Below, piece after piece: positions 51,642 to 62,600 of a stretch of 64,000 nucleotides of DNA. The notes below the pieces were generated by a model. It worked only from the letters and a program-made list of their open reading frames with translations. It had not been told where the DNA came from and ran no database searches. A program made the translations under genes and the position numbers. The stretch's first letter is position 1, and each line of letters begins with the position of its first letter. Origin of the DNA: AP-15 sp963796155. Lineage in GTDB: Bacteria > Pseudomonadota > Alphaproteobacteria > ATCC43930 > CGMCC-115725. The stretch covers positions 48,833 to 112,832 of the forward strand of contig CAWCKT010000003.1 of NCBI GenBank assembly GCA_963796155.1, read 5' to 3'.

Positions 51642-52157
51642 ATGATGAAGGATAACGACCGGGTGCCGGAGCTTCAGCTGGTGATCGAAGATCTGCCTGC
51701 GGGTTTCGATGCCTTGCGGGCAGACGCGCTCGCCGAGGGTTATCGGTTCGTGGAACGGCTCGCTGCCGACTGGATGTCGCGCGCAATACGCTTCGATCGC
51801 GAGGGGGAAGCGTTGCTCGCCGCACATGTGAACGGTGTGCTCGCCGGCATCGGCGGCCTCACGATCGAACCCGTTGTACCGGGTGCGGTACGCATGCGGC
51901 GCTTCTACGTCCGACCAGCCTTCCGTCGGAGTGGTGTCGGCCTTCAGTTGGCTACGGCATTGCTTGCGCGGGTGATCGCTGGCCGGTTGATTACCGTCAA
52001 CGCGGCCCCGGCAAGTTTTCCCTTCTGGGAGTCGATCGGTTTTACGCCGGATGCTCGCGACGGGCACACGCATATCCTCAACCGGGAGAAGTCGGTGATG
52101 TCCGGCGAGCTCTTCCAGGTCAACTCGACCGCCCTCCCGGCGCTCCTAGTGTCCTGA
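51642..52157 (+). CDS. GNAT-family N-acetyltransferase
   Basis: A 171-residue GNAT protein. The acetyl-CoA-binding motif A reads MRRFYVRPAFRRSGVGLQLATALL (about residues 86-109, with R/SGVG standing in for the Q/RxxGxG/A loop), and SFPFWESIGFTPDA is motif B. The acyl acceptor is unknown. It is flanked by repeats on both sides and is one of few intact genes after 50.7 kb. Confidence 0.85.
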   Translation: MMKDNDRVPELQLVIEDLPAGFDALRADALAEGYRFVERLAADWMSRAIRFDREGEALLAAHVNGVLAGIGGLTIEPVVPGAVRMRRFYVRPAFRRSGVGLQLATALLARVIAGRLITVNAAPASFPFWESIGFTPDARDGHTHILNREKSVMSGELFQVNSTALPALLVS

Positions 52158-52190
52158 AGCAGAAGTTCGCGGCATTATTCGACAACGATT

Positions 52191-52279
52191 GTCATTGCGA
52201 GGAGCCCGCAGGGCGACGAAGCAATCTCGGGCAAATTCAGCTCGGCGGCACGAGATTGCTTCGCTTCGCTCGCAATGAC
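52191..52279. repeat. Dispersed palindromic repeat, family A copy 3
   Basis: GTCATTGCGAGGAGCCCGCA...GAAGCAATCTCG faces CGAGATTGCTTCGCTTCGCT...CAATGAC. Third copy of the element at 11884-11961 and 44198-44273. It lies just left of the interrupted recombinase gene. Confidence 0.85.
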
Positions 52280-52319
52280 GAACGCGGCCATTTATATAAC
52301 GAACTTCTGAACCGGGACA

Positions 52320-52430
52320 CTAACCGTCGCCCGCGACCGCGCTTCGATGCGTTTCCTCGAATTCTTCGCGGCCAATATTCGCAAACCGCACACGCGCCGG
52401 GCCTACTATCGGGCGCCGAGGAATTTTTGG
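52320..52430 (+). pseudogene. N-terminal fragment of a tyrosine recombinase
   Basis: The plus strand reads TVARDRASMRFLEFFAANIR and KPHTRRAYYRA, the standard opening of the N-terminal SAM-like (core-binding) domain of a family of site-specific integrases. A one-base shift follows, and the next frame gives AEEFLAVRW, the usual continuation, before a stop. The next part of the same domain is found 3.3 kb away at 55740-55925, beyond the TrlF-like gene. The catalytic domain is not present in either place. Confidence 0.75.
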
Positions 52431-52537
52431 CCGTGCGATGGAACTCCTCGACACGCCTGGTGTTTTGCATCTGATAGAGAGCAGTTTCCGCCTCTGACGC
52501 GGAGAGGGTGTTCCCCCACCCCTTACTGCTCTTCGAA

Positions 52538-52572
52538 GCGCCACCTGTCCCCCCCGGTGGCGCTTTCTCTTT
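52538..52572 (+). terminator. Rho-independent terminator-like hairpin
   Basis: GCGCCACC - TGTCCCCCCC-type loop - GGTGGCGC, followed by TTTCTCTTT. A perfect eight-base stem with a T-rich tail, reading rightward. No gene ends just before it, so it may be left over from a lost gene or belong to the inserted segment. The remaining gene-free stretch 52573-52733 shows nothing. Confidence 0.6.
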
Positions 52573-52733
52573 GTCATGGGGTTCAGCGCGCGAGGGGGTC
52601 AGACGGAGGCTCACTTCTCACGGCGCCCTCGGCTGCGGTTCCTATAGGTGATAATGTCCTGTATCTAACTGTAGAAATTGCAACGCCAGCGCCGTACCGC
52701 GGAGCGAATAGGGTAAGGGAACGGCAAGCGTCT

Positions 52734-55719
52734 CTAGCGTTCCAAGCGCACCCGCAAGCGGCGCGCCCTCTCTTGAAACGCGCGCTCACCGCCTTCAAGG
52801 ATTTCGCAGACGGCCTTACGAATATGAGCGCTCTCAAGGCCGCCCGAGAGATAGGTGATCGGCGGCAGCTCACCCGGTGGATGCGGCCCCACTTGCGCAA
52901 CGATGATCTGGTCGGCATCAGTGTTAACTACTAGGTTGGCATTATGCGTAACCATGATCACCTGACGTTTGTTCTTGGCCTCGCGGAACAACCCCACGAG
53001 TTCATCAAAGATCGATTTAGAGTCCAGGTTTTCTTCGGGTTGGTCAATGATAAGGGGCCGATCATCGGCGTCGTCCAGCGCGAGGTAGAGAAGCAGGAGA
53101 ACTATGCCGCGGTTGCCCGGCGATAGTTTACGAATATCAACGCCGTCGTAATCGATGCTGTATTGGATGGCGATGTGTTCGGTTCCATAGAGCCATTTTG
53201 CAAATCGCTTGGACCAAGCTCGATAGTCCGCTTGGTCCGCCTTGGGTACGGGCGATCGCTCTAGCAGCGCTTCTTGGTAGTCGTCGCGGAATTCCGCCAT
53301 GGCTCCGCTAATAGTGTGGGGGTCCCCTGTCTCCCAGGGGGCTTTCAGCGCTGCGTCCGCTAGCTGACGTAACGTACCGCGCCCTTTGAATGGGCCTCTC
53401 TGGCGAAGGTCGAGAAGCTGTTCTCCGGCTTCGGCCCAGCGATCAACGTCCGCGTCCCGCGCGACTGAGAAAGACAGCTTTTTCAGAGTCTCCCCGGCAG
53501 CGGAGAGTCGAGCCATCAGCGGATGGTAGAGATCGGTCAGGACGGCTTGTTCCGCCACGATGGCATCAAAAACGCGGACATATGCGGCTTCTCGTTCCTG
53601 CGCCAACGTTCTGACCCGCTGGTTTGCGCCTTCGCAGTCAGCTAGCCTCTCTTTGAGCCGCTCGAACGCTCCGTTTTCTTCGGTGATGCGTTTCGACAAT
53701 GCCGAGAACTTGTTCGCCGTGTCTCGGTCCACGCTCACAAGTTTCTCCAGGCGCGCGATCTCGGCTTGCAACAGCGCCAAGGGCAGTTGGTCGAGTTGAG
53801 CGTCGTCCGGGATCAAAGCGACTTTTGGGTCCGCCGCTGGGGCCGGCGGGTTGCCCCTCCAATCCTTCGCGCTTGATCGTGCGCTCGCAAGATGTTCGGT
53901 CAGAGAAGTATCGACGTCACCCTTGTAATCTAGGAGAAAGAGTTCCCCACTCCTCGGGTTTGAGACCGGTGGACTTATGCCTCTCCTGCGATCGCCTCAA
54001 TGCTTCAGGCGCTTGGTGATTTCGAACATTGCTGACCTCGTCTTCGAGGCCCAGGAGCGACTGCTCCTGCGCACTGAAGTAGCGGAGATATCCCCGGACT
54101 TTCTCTGCCGCCGCAGTGAGCGCACCCAACCGCTCGACCCTTGCTTCGCTGCCCCTTGCGACCAGCTTCGACCGGTCATTCGTGTACCCGGCGATCAGCT
54201 TCGTTTTTTCGGCGATTTGCTTCTGTAAGGCGGTGACGAGCGTTCGCTTTTCGAGCTCAATCCCAATCCGTTCAGAGAGGTCGGCCAGGGCGTCTTCTTC
54301 GCGCTCGCGCGCCTGCCGAAAACGTGTCGCCCTCATCTCAAGCAACTCGACGAAGTCGACTGCTCCATCCCGGTCGGAGAGGGGGTGGGCCTCGAAAATG
54401 ACCCGCTCGATCTCCCGCATAAGGGCATCGGTCATCCCATGGGCGGAACAGAGCTCCTCGACGAATTGCTGAGATAGGTAGCGTGCCCGTGGATATTCCG
54501 CGGAGAAACTTTCGTCGGAACCATCAAGGCTACGTTTGGTTTTGTCGCCATCTCGCCATCGCAGTAAGGCCGAAGCCCCATGCAGGAGTTCCCGTGCCCT
54601 GGTCAAAAACGAGGCCGGACTCAACCGGTCCGATGTGGCATCGCAACCGAGCGCGATCATGTCGGCCAGCGCGGTTTTCCCCGACCCTCTTGCCCCGATA
54701 ATGGCGACAAGACCCGGATTGAACGCCAAAGTCGGCGTCATCGCCCACGGCGCGTCCGTGACTTCAATTGTTGCGATGACTTGCGAAAGGGTCCCGCTGA
54801 CCGGCGGCTCGAGACCGACAAATGCACGCCCAGCGGGGTCGATGCAGGCTTGTCGGAGCGCGTCGAATTCGGGCGCTCCCTTGATCCACGAATAGCGGTC
54901 TTCGTCCGGGTTTCCGACCGTTCGCTCTTCATGGGCGTCGCTCCCGTGCATGCACGGTTTCAAGCCGCCATATCGCCGTTGCAGTTCGTCCTCGGTAGCG
55001 CTCCGTCGACCTAGCCAAAAATCGCGCTGCGCCGGACTGCTGGCAAAGATGACGTGCGCGAACTTCTCTATTTCCTGCCGGAGCGTCGCGTCGGCCGCAG
55101 CGCGGACACCAGAAGTCCCATCCGTTTCGCTTCCAGCGACGGCGATCAGGATATTTTGCCGGGCCCAAGCACTATCCGCATAGACTTGCTTTATTTGGTC
55201 GAACGAAACCTTAAATTGTTCGGACCCGCGCTGAAGCTCAAGAGCTGGGTCGGTGAGCCTCGGATCGGACCAATGACCAAGGCGACTGAGGTCGCCTTTG
55301 TTGCAGCAGAAGGAATCGCCATGCGCGCTGAAGGTCAGGCGCGTAAGAAATCGCTTTAGCTCTGTAAGGTGATCCGGATCCTCGGGGCTCACGAGGAGGT
55401 GGAGATTGACCGACTTGCCTTTGACTGTGCCGATTCCGAGGCGCATCTCGATGTTGGGAAAGATCAGATCGCAGCCCGGAAGCCGACCCTGCCGTTTCGC
55501 CTTGCATACGCGCTCATAGCTTTCGGTGCTGTAGTAATCGGTGACGCCAATTGCCCGGATCGGAGGCGTTGCCGCCTCCAATGCTTGGAGGTAGCGCTCC
55601 CAGCTACCGGCGCCCTTAAACTGATCGTTGAGAACCGTCCCAGGCGCATGAATGTGGGGCTCCCAACGATGCCAGCGGGAGCCAGAATTCAACTCTTGGT
55701 ACACTTGGTCATTTTCCAT
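52734..55719 (-). pseudogene. TrlF-like PHP-domain/SMC-type ATPase, split by one frameshift
   Basis: About 990 codons in two frames. Part 1 (55719 to about 53940) begins with a PHP-like region (GSRWHRWEPHIHAPGT; IRAIGVTDYY; MHGSDAHEE), then Walker A IIGARGSGKTALADMIALG (about residue 340) and a long coiled coil. It runs into a stop after LKPEEWGTLSPRLQG. One base away, the frame continues FLLDYKGDVDTSLTEHLAS and joins part 2 (to 52734): more coiled coil, signature KLSPGNRGIVLLLLYLALDD, Walker B RPLIIDQPEENLDSKSIFDE and MVTHNANLVV. This is the layout of proteins annotated as TrlF-family AAA-like ATPases, SMC/RecN-like with a PHP nuclease or phosphatase fold, suspected of phage defence. The shift lies at about 53934-53942 in a T/C-rich run. 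It is bracketed by recombinase fragments. Confidence 0.85.
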
Positions 55720-55739
55720 GGGTTCGATTAACGTATTTG

Positions 55740-55925
55740 TCTTGGATTATGTTTATTGTGGCGAGACCGAGCACGCGGCGGCGTCAACGATCCGATGGCG
55801 GCTCGCGGCGCTGTCCTCGCTCTATAAACATCTCGTCCGGCACAACCACGCCGCGCGCAATCCGGTGGGCGAGGTCGAGCGGCCGGCGATCAATCGTGAC
55901 GATCGCGATCGGCAAGTGGTCGCCC
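55740..55925 (+). pseudogene. Second fragment of the interrupted tyrosine recombinase
   Basis: The plus strand encodes AAASTIRWRLAALSSLYKHL and VRHNHAARNPVGEVERPAIN, the end of the core-binding domain that normally follows, after about 30 residues, the piece at 52320-52430. Homology stops after RPAINRDDRDR; no catalytic R-H-R-Y domain is found before the next gene (56044). The fragments share strand and order, so they come from one gene. Confidence 0.75.
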
Positions 55926-56043
55926 CCTCGATGTTCCTCCTTTATATCACAATCTGTCCAAGTGATAAGCCGGGGCTAGACCAATCGGCCGGGCGGGTTT
56001 TTCGTAGCAACAGGATTTGGCTGGATCTCGCGCTCCAGCGGGG

Positions 56044-57581
56044 TCAGGTTCCGGCCGCGATGATCGCTTCGAGCTCGATCTCGGCGGTGAGGCTGTCGCG
56101 GTCGCGCGCGATCGTCAGCACCGCCAGTTTGCGGCTGCCCTGCCGGTAGGTCACCCGACAGTCCTTCGCCGCGAGGCTGCCGTCGATCTCGACCCGATCC
56201 CATTTCGCGGCGTGACCGACATAGGAGAGCTGAAGACCGTGCTGCTGGGTCCAGAAGAACGGCGCCGCATCGAAACGCTCGCGCGCGCCGAGCATGTTGC
56301 GGGCGGCGGTCTGGCCCTGCCGTTCGGCGACGACCCAATGCTCGATGCGGATGCGCTCGCCGGTCAGCCGGTCGGGCCACCTTGCGATGTCGCCGGCGGC
56401 CCAGATGCCGGGGATGCTCGTCGCGAGATAAGCATCGACGGTGACGCCGCGGTCGACCGCGATGCCGGCCTCTTCGGCGAGCACCGTCTCCGGCCGCACG
56501 CCGATGCCGACGACGACGAAGTCGGCGTCGAGCCGCTCGCCGCTCTGCAACGTGACGCGGTTGCGATCGAACGAAGAGGGTGTGGTGCCGAGATGGAAGA
56601 TGACGCCGTGCTCCTCATGGACCCGGCGGACGAGGTCTCCGAACTCCGGGCCGAGCACCGCTTCCATCGGGCGCGCTTCGGGTGCGACGACATGCACCTC
56701 GATCCCGCGCGCCCGCAATGACGCCGCGACTTCGAGACCGATGAAGCTCGCACCGATGACGACAGCGCGGCGCGCGGCCGTCGCCGCGGCGACCAACGCC
56801 CGGCTGTCCGCGAGGGTGCGCAGGTAGTGCACCTGCGGCAGATCGCTGCCGGGAATGGCGAGGCGCACGGGTGCCGCGCCGGTGGCGAGCAGCAGCGCGC
56901 CGTAACGGTACCGGCGCCGTCCGCGAGCCGGACCTCGCGGGCCTTGGGATCGATCGCCGCTGCGCGGGCGCGGAGCTTCAGCTCGATCCCGTGCTCGCGA
57001 TAGAATTCGGGCGGACGCAGCGGTATCCATTCCTCGGGTGCGGTGCCGGCGAGATAGTCCTTGGAGAGATTGGGCCGGTCGTAAGGCCCCGCCTCGTCCG
57101 CGCTCAGCATCGTGACCGGGCCGGTGTAGCCCTCGCGCCGCAGCATCTCGGCCGCCGCGTTTCCCGCGGCACCGCCGCCGATGATGACGATCAATTCCGG
57201 CTCCGGACGCGCGGCCGTCCGCGCCGGCCGCCCTGCCGGTTCCAGCTTTTCGCGGACATAAACCATGCCGTTCCGCTGCTCGACCCGCCAGCACGCGACG
57301 GGGTCGAGTGCGGGCGCCCGCAGGGCCTCGCCGGTGCGCAGGGAGAAGCAGGCGTGGTGCCACGGGCAGCGAATGGTATCGGCGACGAGCACCCCCTCGA
57401 CGAGCGGACCGTGGTAATGGCTGCACTCCGCGCCGATCGCGAAGAGCGCTCCACCGTTGCGTGCCAGCACCACCGCCTCGCCCGCGACCTGGCCCAAGAT
57501 CATGCCGCCGTCGGCGAGTTCGGCACTCGGGATCCCCTGGGCAAAGTCGGGTCCGTCGAGCTTCTTTTCCTCTCCACTCAT
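56044..57581 (-). pseudogene. Rieske-domain FAD-dependent oxidoreductase (AIFM3-like), frameshifted
   Basis: An N-terminal Rieske 2Fe-2S domain with CSHYHGPLVEG and CPWHHACF (about residues 53-75) is joined to a pyridine-nucleotide-disulphide-type FAD module: IIGGGAAGNAAAEML (about 145), then after the shift YGALLLATGAAPVRL, VVIGASFIGLEVAASL and GIWAAGDIARWP. This is the layout of apoptosis-inducing-factor-like 3 and bacterial ferredoxin reductases with fused Rieske domain. From ATG 57581 the frame fails at about 56908-56920 (after REVRLADGAG) and resumes in another frame as RYRYGALLLATG to the stop at 56044. One or two bases are missing or extra. Divergent from kup. Confidence 0.88.
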
Positions 57582-57664
57582 CGCTGCCTCCTGATGCCGG
57601 CGAAACCACGCCACCCATTAAACACCCTGAAGCCAAACGCGTCTTAATGCCGTCCGAGGAATCG

Positions 57665-57690
57665 CGGCCGGTTTTCTCGGCCGGTCTTTT
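57665..57690 (+). terminator. GC-hairpin with T-run in the kup leader
   Basis: CGGCCG - GTTTTCT - CGGCCG followed by GTCTTTT, 36 bases before the kup ATG. It has terminator form and could attenuate kup, but the stem is short and no competing hairpin was worked out. Confidence 0.35.
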
Positions 57691-57725
57691 GGCTCAGACT
57701 GGCGCGATCGTCGGGAGGACGCGGC

Positions 57726-59634
57726 ATGCTCAGAACCCTTCAAGCGGCGGCGCTGCCCCGGATCGAGGCCCGGCAACTGCCCGCCGCCGCAACTCTCGCC
57801 GCACTCGGCATCGTCTACGGCGACATCGGCACCAGCCCGCTCTATGCGTTCAAGCAGGCCGCAGACGCCGGTGGAACGACCTCGCCCGAAACCATCATGG
57901 GCATCGTGTCGGTGATCCTCTGGTCGCTGATCGTGATCGTCTCGTTCAAATACGCCATCCTGATCATGCGCGCCGACAACCGCGGCGAGGGCGGCATCGT
58001 TGCGCTCTTGGCGCTGCTCGATGTCCGGCATGCGCCGGCCGGGAGCTGGCGCGCCTCCCTGCTGATCGTCGGGCTGATCGGCGCGGCACTGCTCTATGGC
58101 GACGGCGTCATCACGCCGGCAATTTCGGTGCTGGGTGCCGTCGAAGGCCTCAAACTCGACGCACCCCAGCTCGCACCGGTCATCGTGCCGATCAGCATCG
58201 CGATCCTGGTCGGTCTGTTCCTGGTCCAGCGCAAAGGGACCGCGTTCATCGGCAACATCTTCGGGCCGGTCATGCTGATCTGGTTCGTCGCGATCGGACT
58301 GCTCGGTCTTGCGCGGGATTATTGCGACACCCGGCATTCTGAGCGCGCTCAGCCCGCATCATGCGCTGATCTACCTGCTCAAGGCGGGACCGGGCATCGG
58401 TTTCGCGGTACTCGGCGCCGCCTTCCTGGCACTCACCGGCGCCGAGGCGATGTATGCGGATATGGGCCATTTCGGCCGCTTGCCGGTCCGCCTCGGCTGG
58501 TTCGCCGTGGTTTTTCCCGCTCTCGGGCTCAACTATCTGGGCCAAGGCGGGCTGCTCCTCGCCGACCCCGGCGCCATCGCCAACCCGTTCTACCTGCTGG
58601 TACCCGGTTGGCTCCATTACCCGATGGTGGCCTTCGCGACGCTGGCGACCGTGATTGCCTCGCAGTCGATCATCTCCGGCGCGTACTCGCTGACCCAGCA
58701 GGCGATCCAGCTGGGCTTTCTGCCGCGCCTGCGGGTGCTCCATACGGCGAGCCACGAGAAGGGGCAGATCTACATGCCGATGGTCAATTGGCTGCTCGCC
58801 GCCGGCACGCTCGGGTGCGGTCGTCACCTTCGGCTCCTCCGACGCGCTCGGCGGCGCCTACGGCATCGCCGTCTCGATGCTGATGGCGGTCACCACGGTC
58901 CTCGCCGCCCTCGTCGCGCTCCAATGGGGCTACAACCCGCTCGCCGTCGCGGCGGTCAACGGATCGCTGCTCGTCGTCGAACTCGTCTTTGTCGCCGCCA
59001 ACGCGACCAAGCTCTTCGCGGGCGGCTGGTTCCCGCTGCTCTTGGCCTGCGTCGTCGCGTTCCTGATGCTGACCTGGCGAAGCGGGTACCGGATGCTCGA
59101 ATTCCAGCGCTCGAGGATGCGGCAGCGCGAGGACGAATTCGTCGAATGGGTGCTCGAGAACCCGCCCCTGCGCCTGCCGGGAGCGGCCGCGATCTTCACC
59201 GCGGGAAGCTCGGGCATCCCGCTCGCCCTGACCCATCACCTGCGGCACAATCGCGTGCTGCACGAGCGTGTGCTGCTGGTCTCGGCGGTCGGTAGCGATA
59301 TGCCGCGCGTCGATCCCGACCAGCGCGCAAAGCTCGTCCCGGTCGGTGCCGGCATCATCCGGGTTAGCTTGCATTTCGGATTTATGGAACACCCCAACGT
59401 GATGGAGGGGCTGAAGCTTGCTTGCCGCGATCCCGGTCTGCGCGGCATCGACCCCGAGCGGATCACCTTCTATTCGCGAAGGGTCATGGTCATCGCGAGC
59501 GGCAAGGTGCCCGGGATGGCGGTATGGCGGGAGCGGATCTTTGCCGCGATGCACCTCAACGCCAATCTCCCGGCGGCGTATTTCGGCGTTCCGACCGCCC
59601 AAGTCGTCGAGATGGGCCTCGAAGTCGAGATCTG
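57726..59634 (+). pseudogene. kup: Kup-type potassium uptake transporter, with two frameshifts
   Basis: About 630 residues in three frames. Frame 1 (57726 to about 58310) opens LGIVYGDIGTSPLYAFKQA, the Kup signature, with LLYGDGVITPAISVLGAVEG. Frame 2 (about 58309-58810) has GAEAMYADMGHFG, LNYLGQGGLLL and SIISGAYSLTQQAIQLGFLP. Frame 3 (about 58815-59634) has TFGSSDALGGAYGIAVS, the last membrane segments and a cytosolic C-terminus ending VEMGLEVEI. Every piece is strongly conserved, so the gene was intact recently, or the shifts near 58310 and 58815 are sequence errors. Kup imports K+ with H+. GGGAGGACGCGGC precedes ATG 57726. Confidence 0.9.
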
Positions 59635-62600
59635 ACCCTGAGACCTTGCCGGAGCTGACGGAGGTCGACCTCGAGAAGCTTGGTGTGCCGCTCGGGCACC
59701 GCAAGCGTCTCCTCAAAGCCATCTCCGGTCTGACCACCGCCGAGACATCGGCGGCGCCCTCCGCATCGACCGGCTCGAAGCCGCAAGACGCCGCCGAGCG
59801 GCGGCAGCTGACGGTGATGTTCTGCGATCTCGTCGGCTCGACGGCGTTGTCGACGCGGTTCGACCCCGAGGAATTGCGCGAGGAGATCCGCGCCTATCAG
59901 AACGCCTGTTCCGGCGTCGTCGCGCGCTATGACGGCTTTGTCGCCAAATTCATGGGTGATGGGGTGCTCGCTTATTTCGGCTATCCGCGGGCGCATGAGG
60001 ACGACGCCGAGCGGGCGGTGCGGGCCGGGCTGGAAATAGCAGCGGCGGTGACGGGCCTGGAGACCCGTGGAACGGAGCCGCTCGCCGTCCGCATCGGCAT
60101 CGCGACCGGGCTTGTCGTCGTCGGCGATCTGGTCGGCGAAGGCTCGGCGCAGGAGCAGGCGGTGGTCGGCGAGACCCCCAACCTCGCGGCGCGCCTGCAG
60201 GCTCTTGCGGAACCCGGGCAGATCGTCCTCGCCGGCGCCACCCGCCGCCTCATCGGCGACCTGTTCCGGCTGACCGATCTCGGCCGCCAGACTGCGAAGG
60301 GCTTCGCCTCGCCTGTCGAAGCCTTCGCGGTCGAAGGCGTCGCCGTAACAGAGAGCCGCTTCGAGGCGGCGCGCCGCCGGCTCACCGACCTCGTCGGCCG
60401 GGCGGCGGAGAGCGCCCTGTTGCGCGACCGCCTGCGCCAGGCCTGGGCCGGACGCCGGCCAGATTGTCCTGCTCTCGGGCGAGGCCGGCATCGGCAAGTC
60501 TCGGCTCGGCGCTCAGCTCGCCGCCGAGGTCGCGAACGAGCCGCACACGCGGCTGCGCTATCAATGCTCGCCCTATCACCGCGACAGCGTCTTGCACCCC
60601 TTTGTCGTGCAGCTGGGGCGCGCCGCCCGCCTCGCCCCCAAGGACGCGCCCGAGGCGCAGCTCGACATGCTCGAAGCCATATTGGCCCCGGCGCGCATCG
60701 CGGAAACGGCACCGCTCTTTGCTTCCCTGCTGTCGATCCCGACCGGCGACCGTTATCCGCCGCTCACACTGAGCGCCGCGCAGCAGCGCCGCGTGACCCT
60801 GGCGGCCTTGCTCGACCAGATCGAAGCACTGGCACGGCAGAAGCCGGTATTGATGCTGTTCGAGGACGCCCACTGGGCCGATGCGACCTCGCTCGAAGTG
60901 CTCGATCTGACGATCGAGCGAGTCCGCGCCTTGCCGGTATTGGTGCTGATCACCTTCCGGCCGGAATACGAGGCGCCCTGGACCGGCCTTTCGCACGTCA
61001 CCAGCATCGCGCTCGATCGCCTAGCACCCGCCGAGGTCGAGACCCTGGCCGAGCATGTCGCCGGCCGGCCGCTGCCCCCTGAAGTGACAGCGCAGATCGT
61101 CACCAAAACCGACGGGGTGCCGCTCTTTGTCGAGGAATTGACCAAGACGGTGCTCGAAGCGGGCCTGCTAGTCGCGGGGCCGCAGGGCTGGCATCTCGAC
61201 GGACCATTGCCGCCCTTCGCCATTCCGGCGACGTTGCAGGATTCATTGGCGGCGCGTCTCGATCGGCTGGCGTCGGTCAAGGAGATCGCGCAGATCGGCG
61301 CCGCGATCGGCCGCGAATTCTCCTACCTGCTGTTGCGCGCGGTCGCTGGCCGCGACGAGGCGGCACTGCGCACGGCACTGGCGCAGCTCGAAGAGGCGGA
61401 GTTGCTGTTCCGCTCGGGCATGCCGCCCGAAGCGCGCTACACCTTCAAGCACGCGCTGGTTCAGAACACGGCCTACGAAACCCTGCTCAAGAGCCGGCGG
61501 CAGATCCTGCACCGGCAGATCGCCGATGCCTTGCGCGGCGAGTTCGCGGCGATCGCGGCGGCCGAGCCCGAACTCGTCGCCCATCATCTGACCCAGGCTG
61601 GGCTCGACGAGCCAGCGATCGAATGGTGGGGCAAGGCCGGCGCCCAGGCCTTGCACCGCTCGGCCTTCAAGGAGGCCGCCGCTCATCTCGGCAAGGCGAT
61701 CGAACTGGCCGACAAACTCGCCGCGACGGCACCGAGCGCCGTGCCGGGCAGCGCCCGGCTGCGTTTACAGACCAGCCTCGGCAATGCGCTGATCTGGGCC
61801 AAGGGATACACGGCGCCGGAAACGAGCGCGGCCTTTGCGCGCGCCCGCGAATTGGCGAGCCGGGTGGAAGACGCCTCGGAACGGTTCTCCGCCTATTATG
61901 GTATTTGGATAGGGCACCTCACCCGTGGCGAACATGCCCCGACGCGCGAAATGGCCGAACTTATCTTGCGCGATGCCACGGCTCGGCCGGATTGCCCCGA
62001 GACCGTGGCCGCACACCGCATTTTCGGCTGCACCCGCTGGTATCTCGGCGACTTTGCCGGCGCTCATCAGCATTTTCAGAAGACCATCGAGCTCTACAAC
62101 CCGGCATGCCATGGCGATTTCGCCAACCGGTTCGGCCAGGATCCCCGCGCCGCAGCGGAGATTTATGACGCCGTTGATTCTGTGGGCCCTCGGTCGGATC
62201 GACGAGGCCTTGCCGCTTGCCGAACGCACCCTCGCCGACGCCGAGTCGGCAGCGCATGCTCCGACGGTGGGTTACGTGCTCACATTTGCGGCGCGGCTGG
62301 GGTTTCTGCGGTACAGCCCCGAAGCTGTCGCGACCTGCAGCCGAGCGTTGGCCGATATCGTATCTCGATACGATCTCCCCGCGATGTGGGCCGGCTCGGC
62401 AGTATTTTTCACTGGGCAAGGTGGTCCGAGGGTGCCGAAGAGTCGAGCCTCGCCGAGATGCGACGCGGCCTCGCCATCGTTCGAGAGTACGGTGGGGCTT
62501 GGTTCTTAACCAATTTGGAAGCGGCGCTGGCCGAAGCCGAAGCGAGTGCAGGCGAAACCGATGCCGGGCTCCGGCGCCTGGACGATGCGCTCGCCGAATT

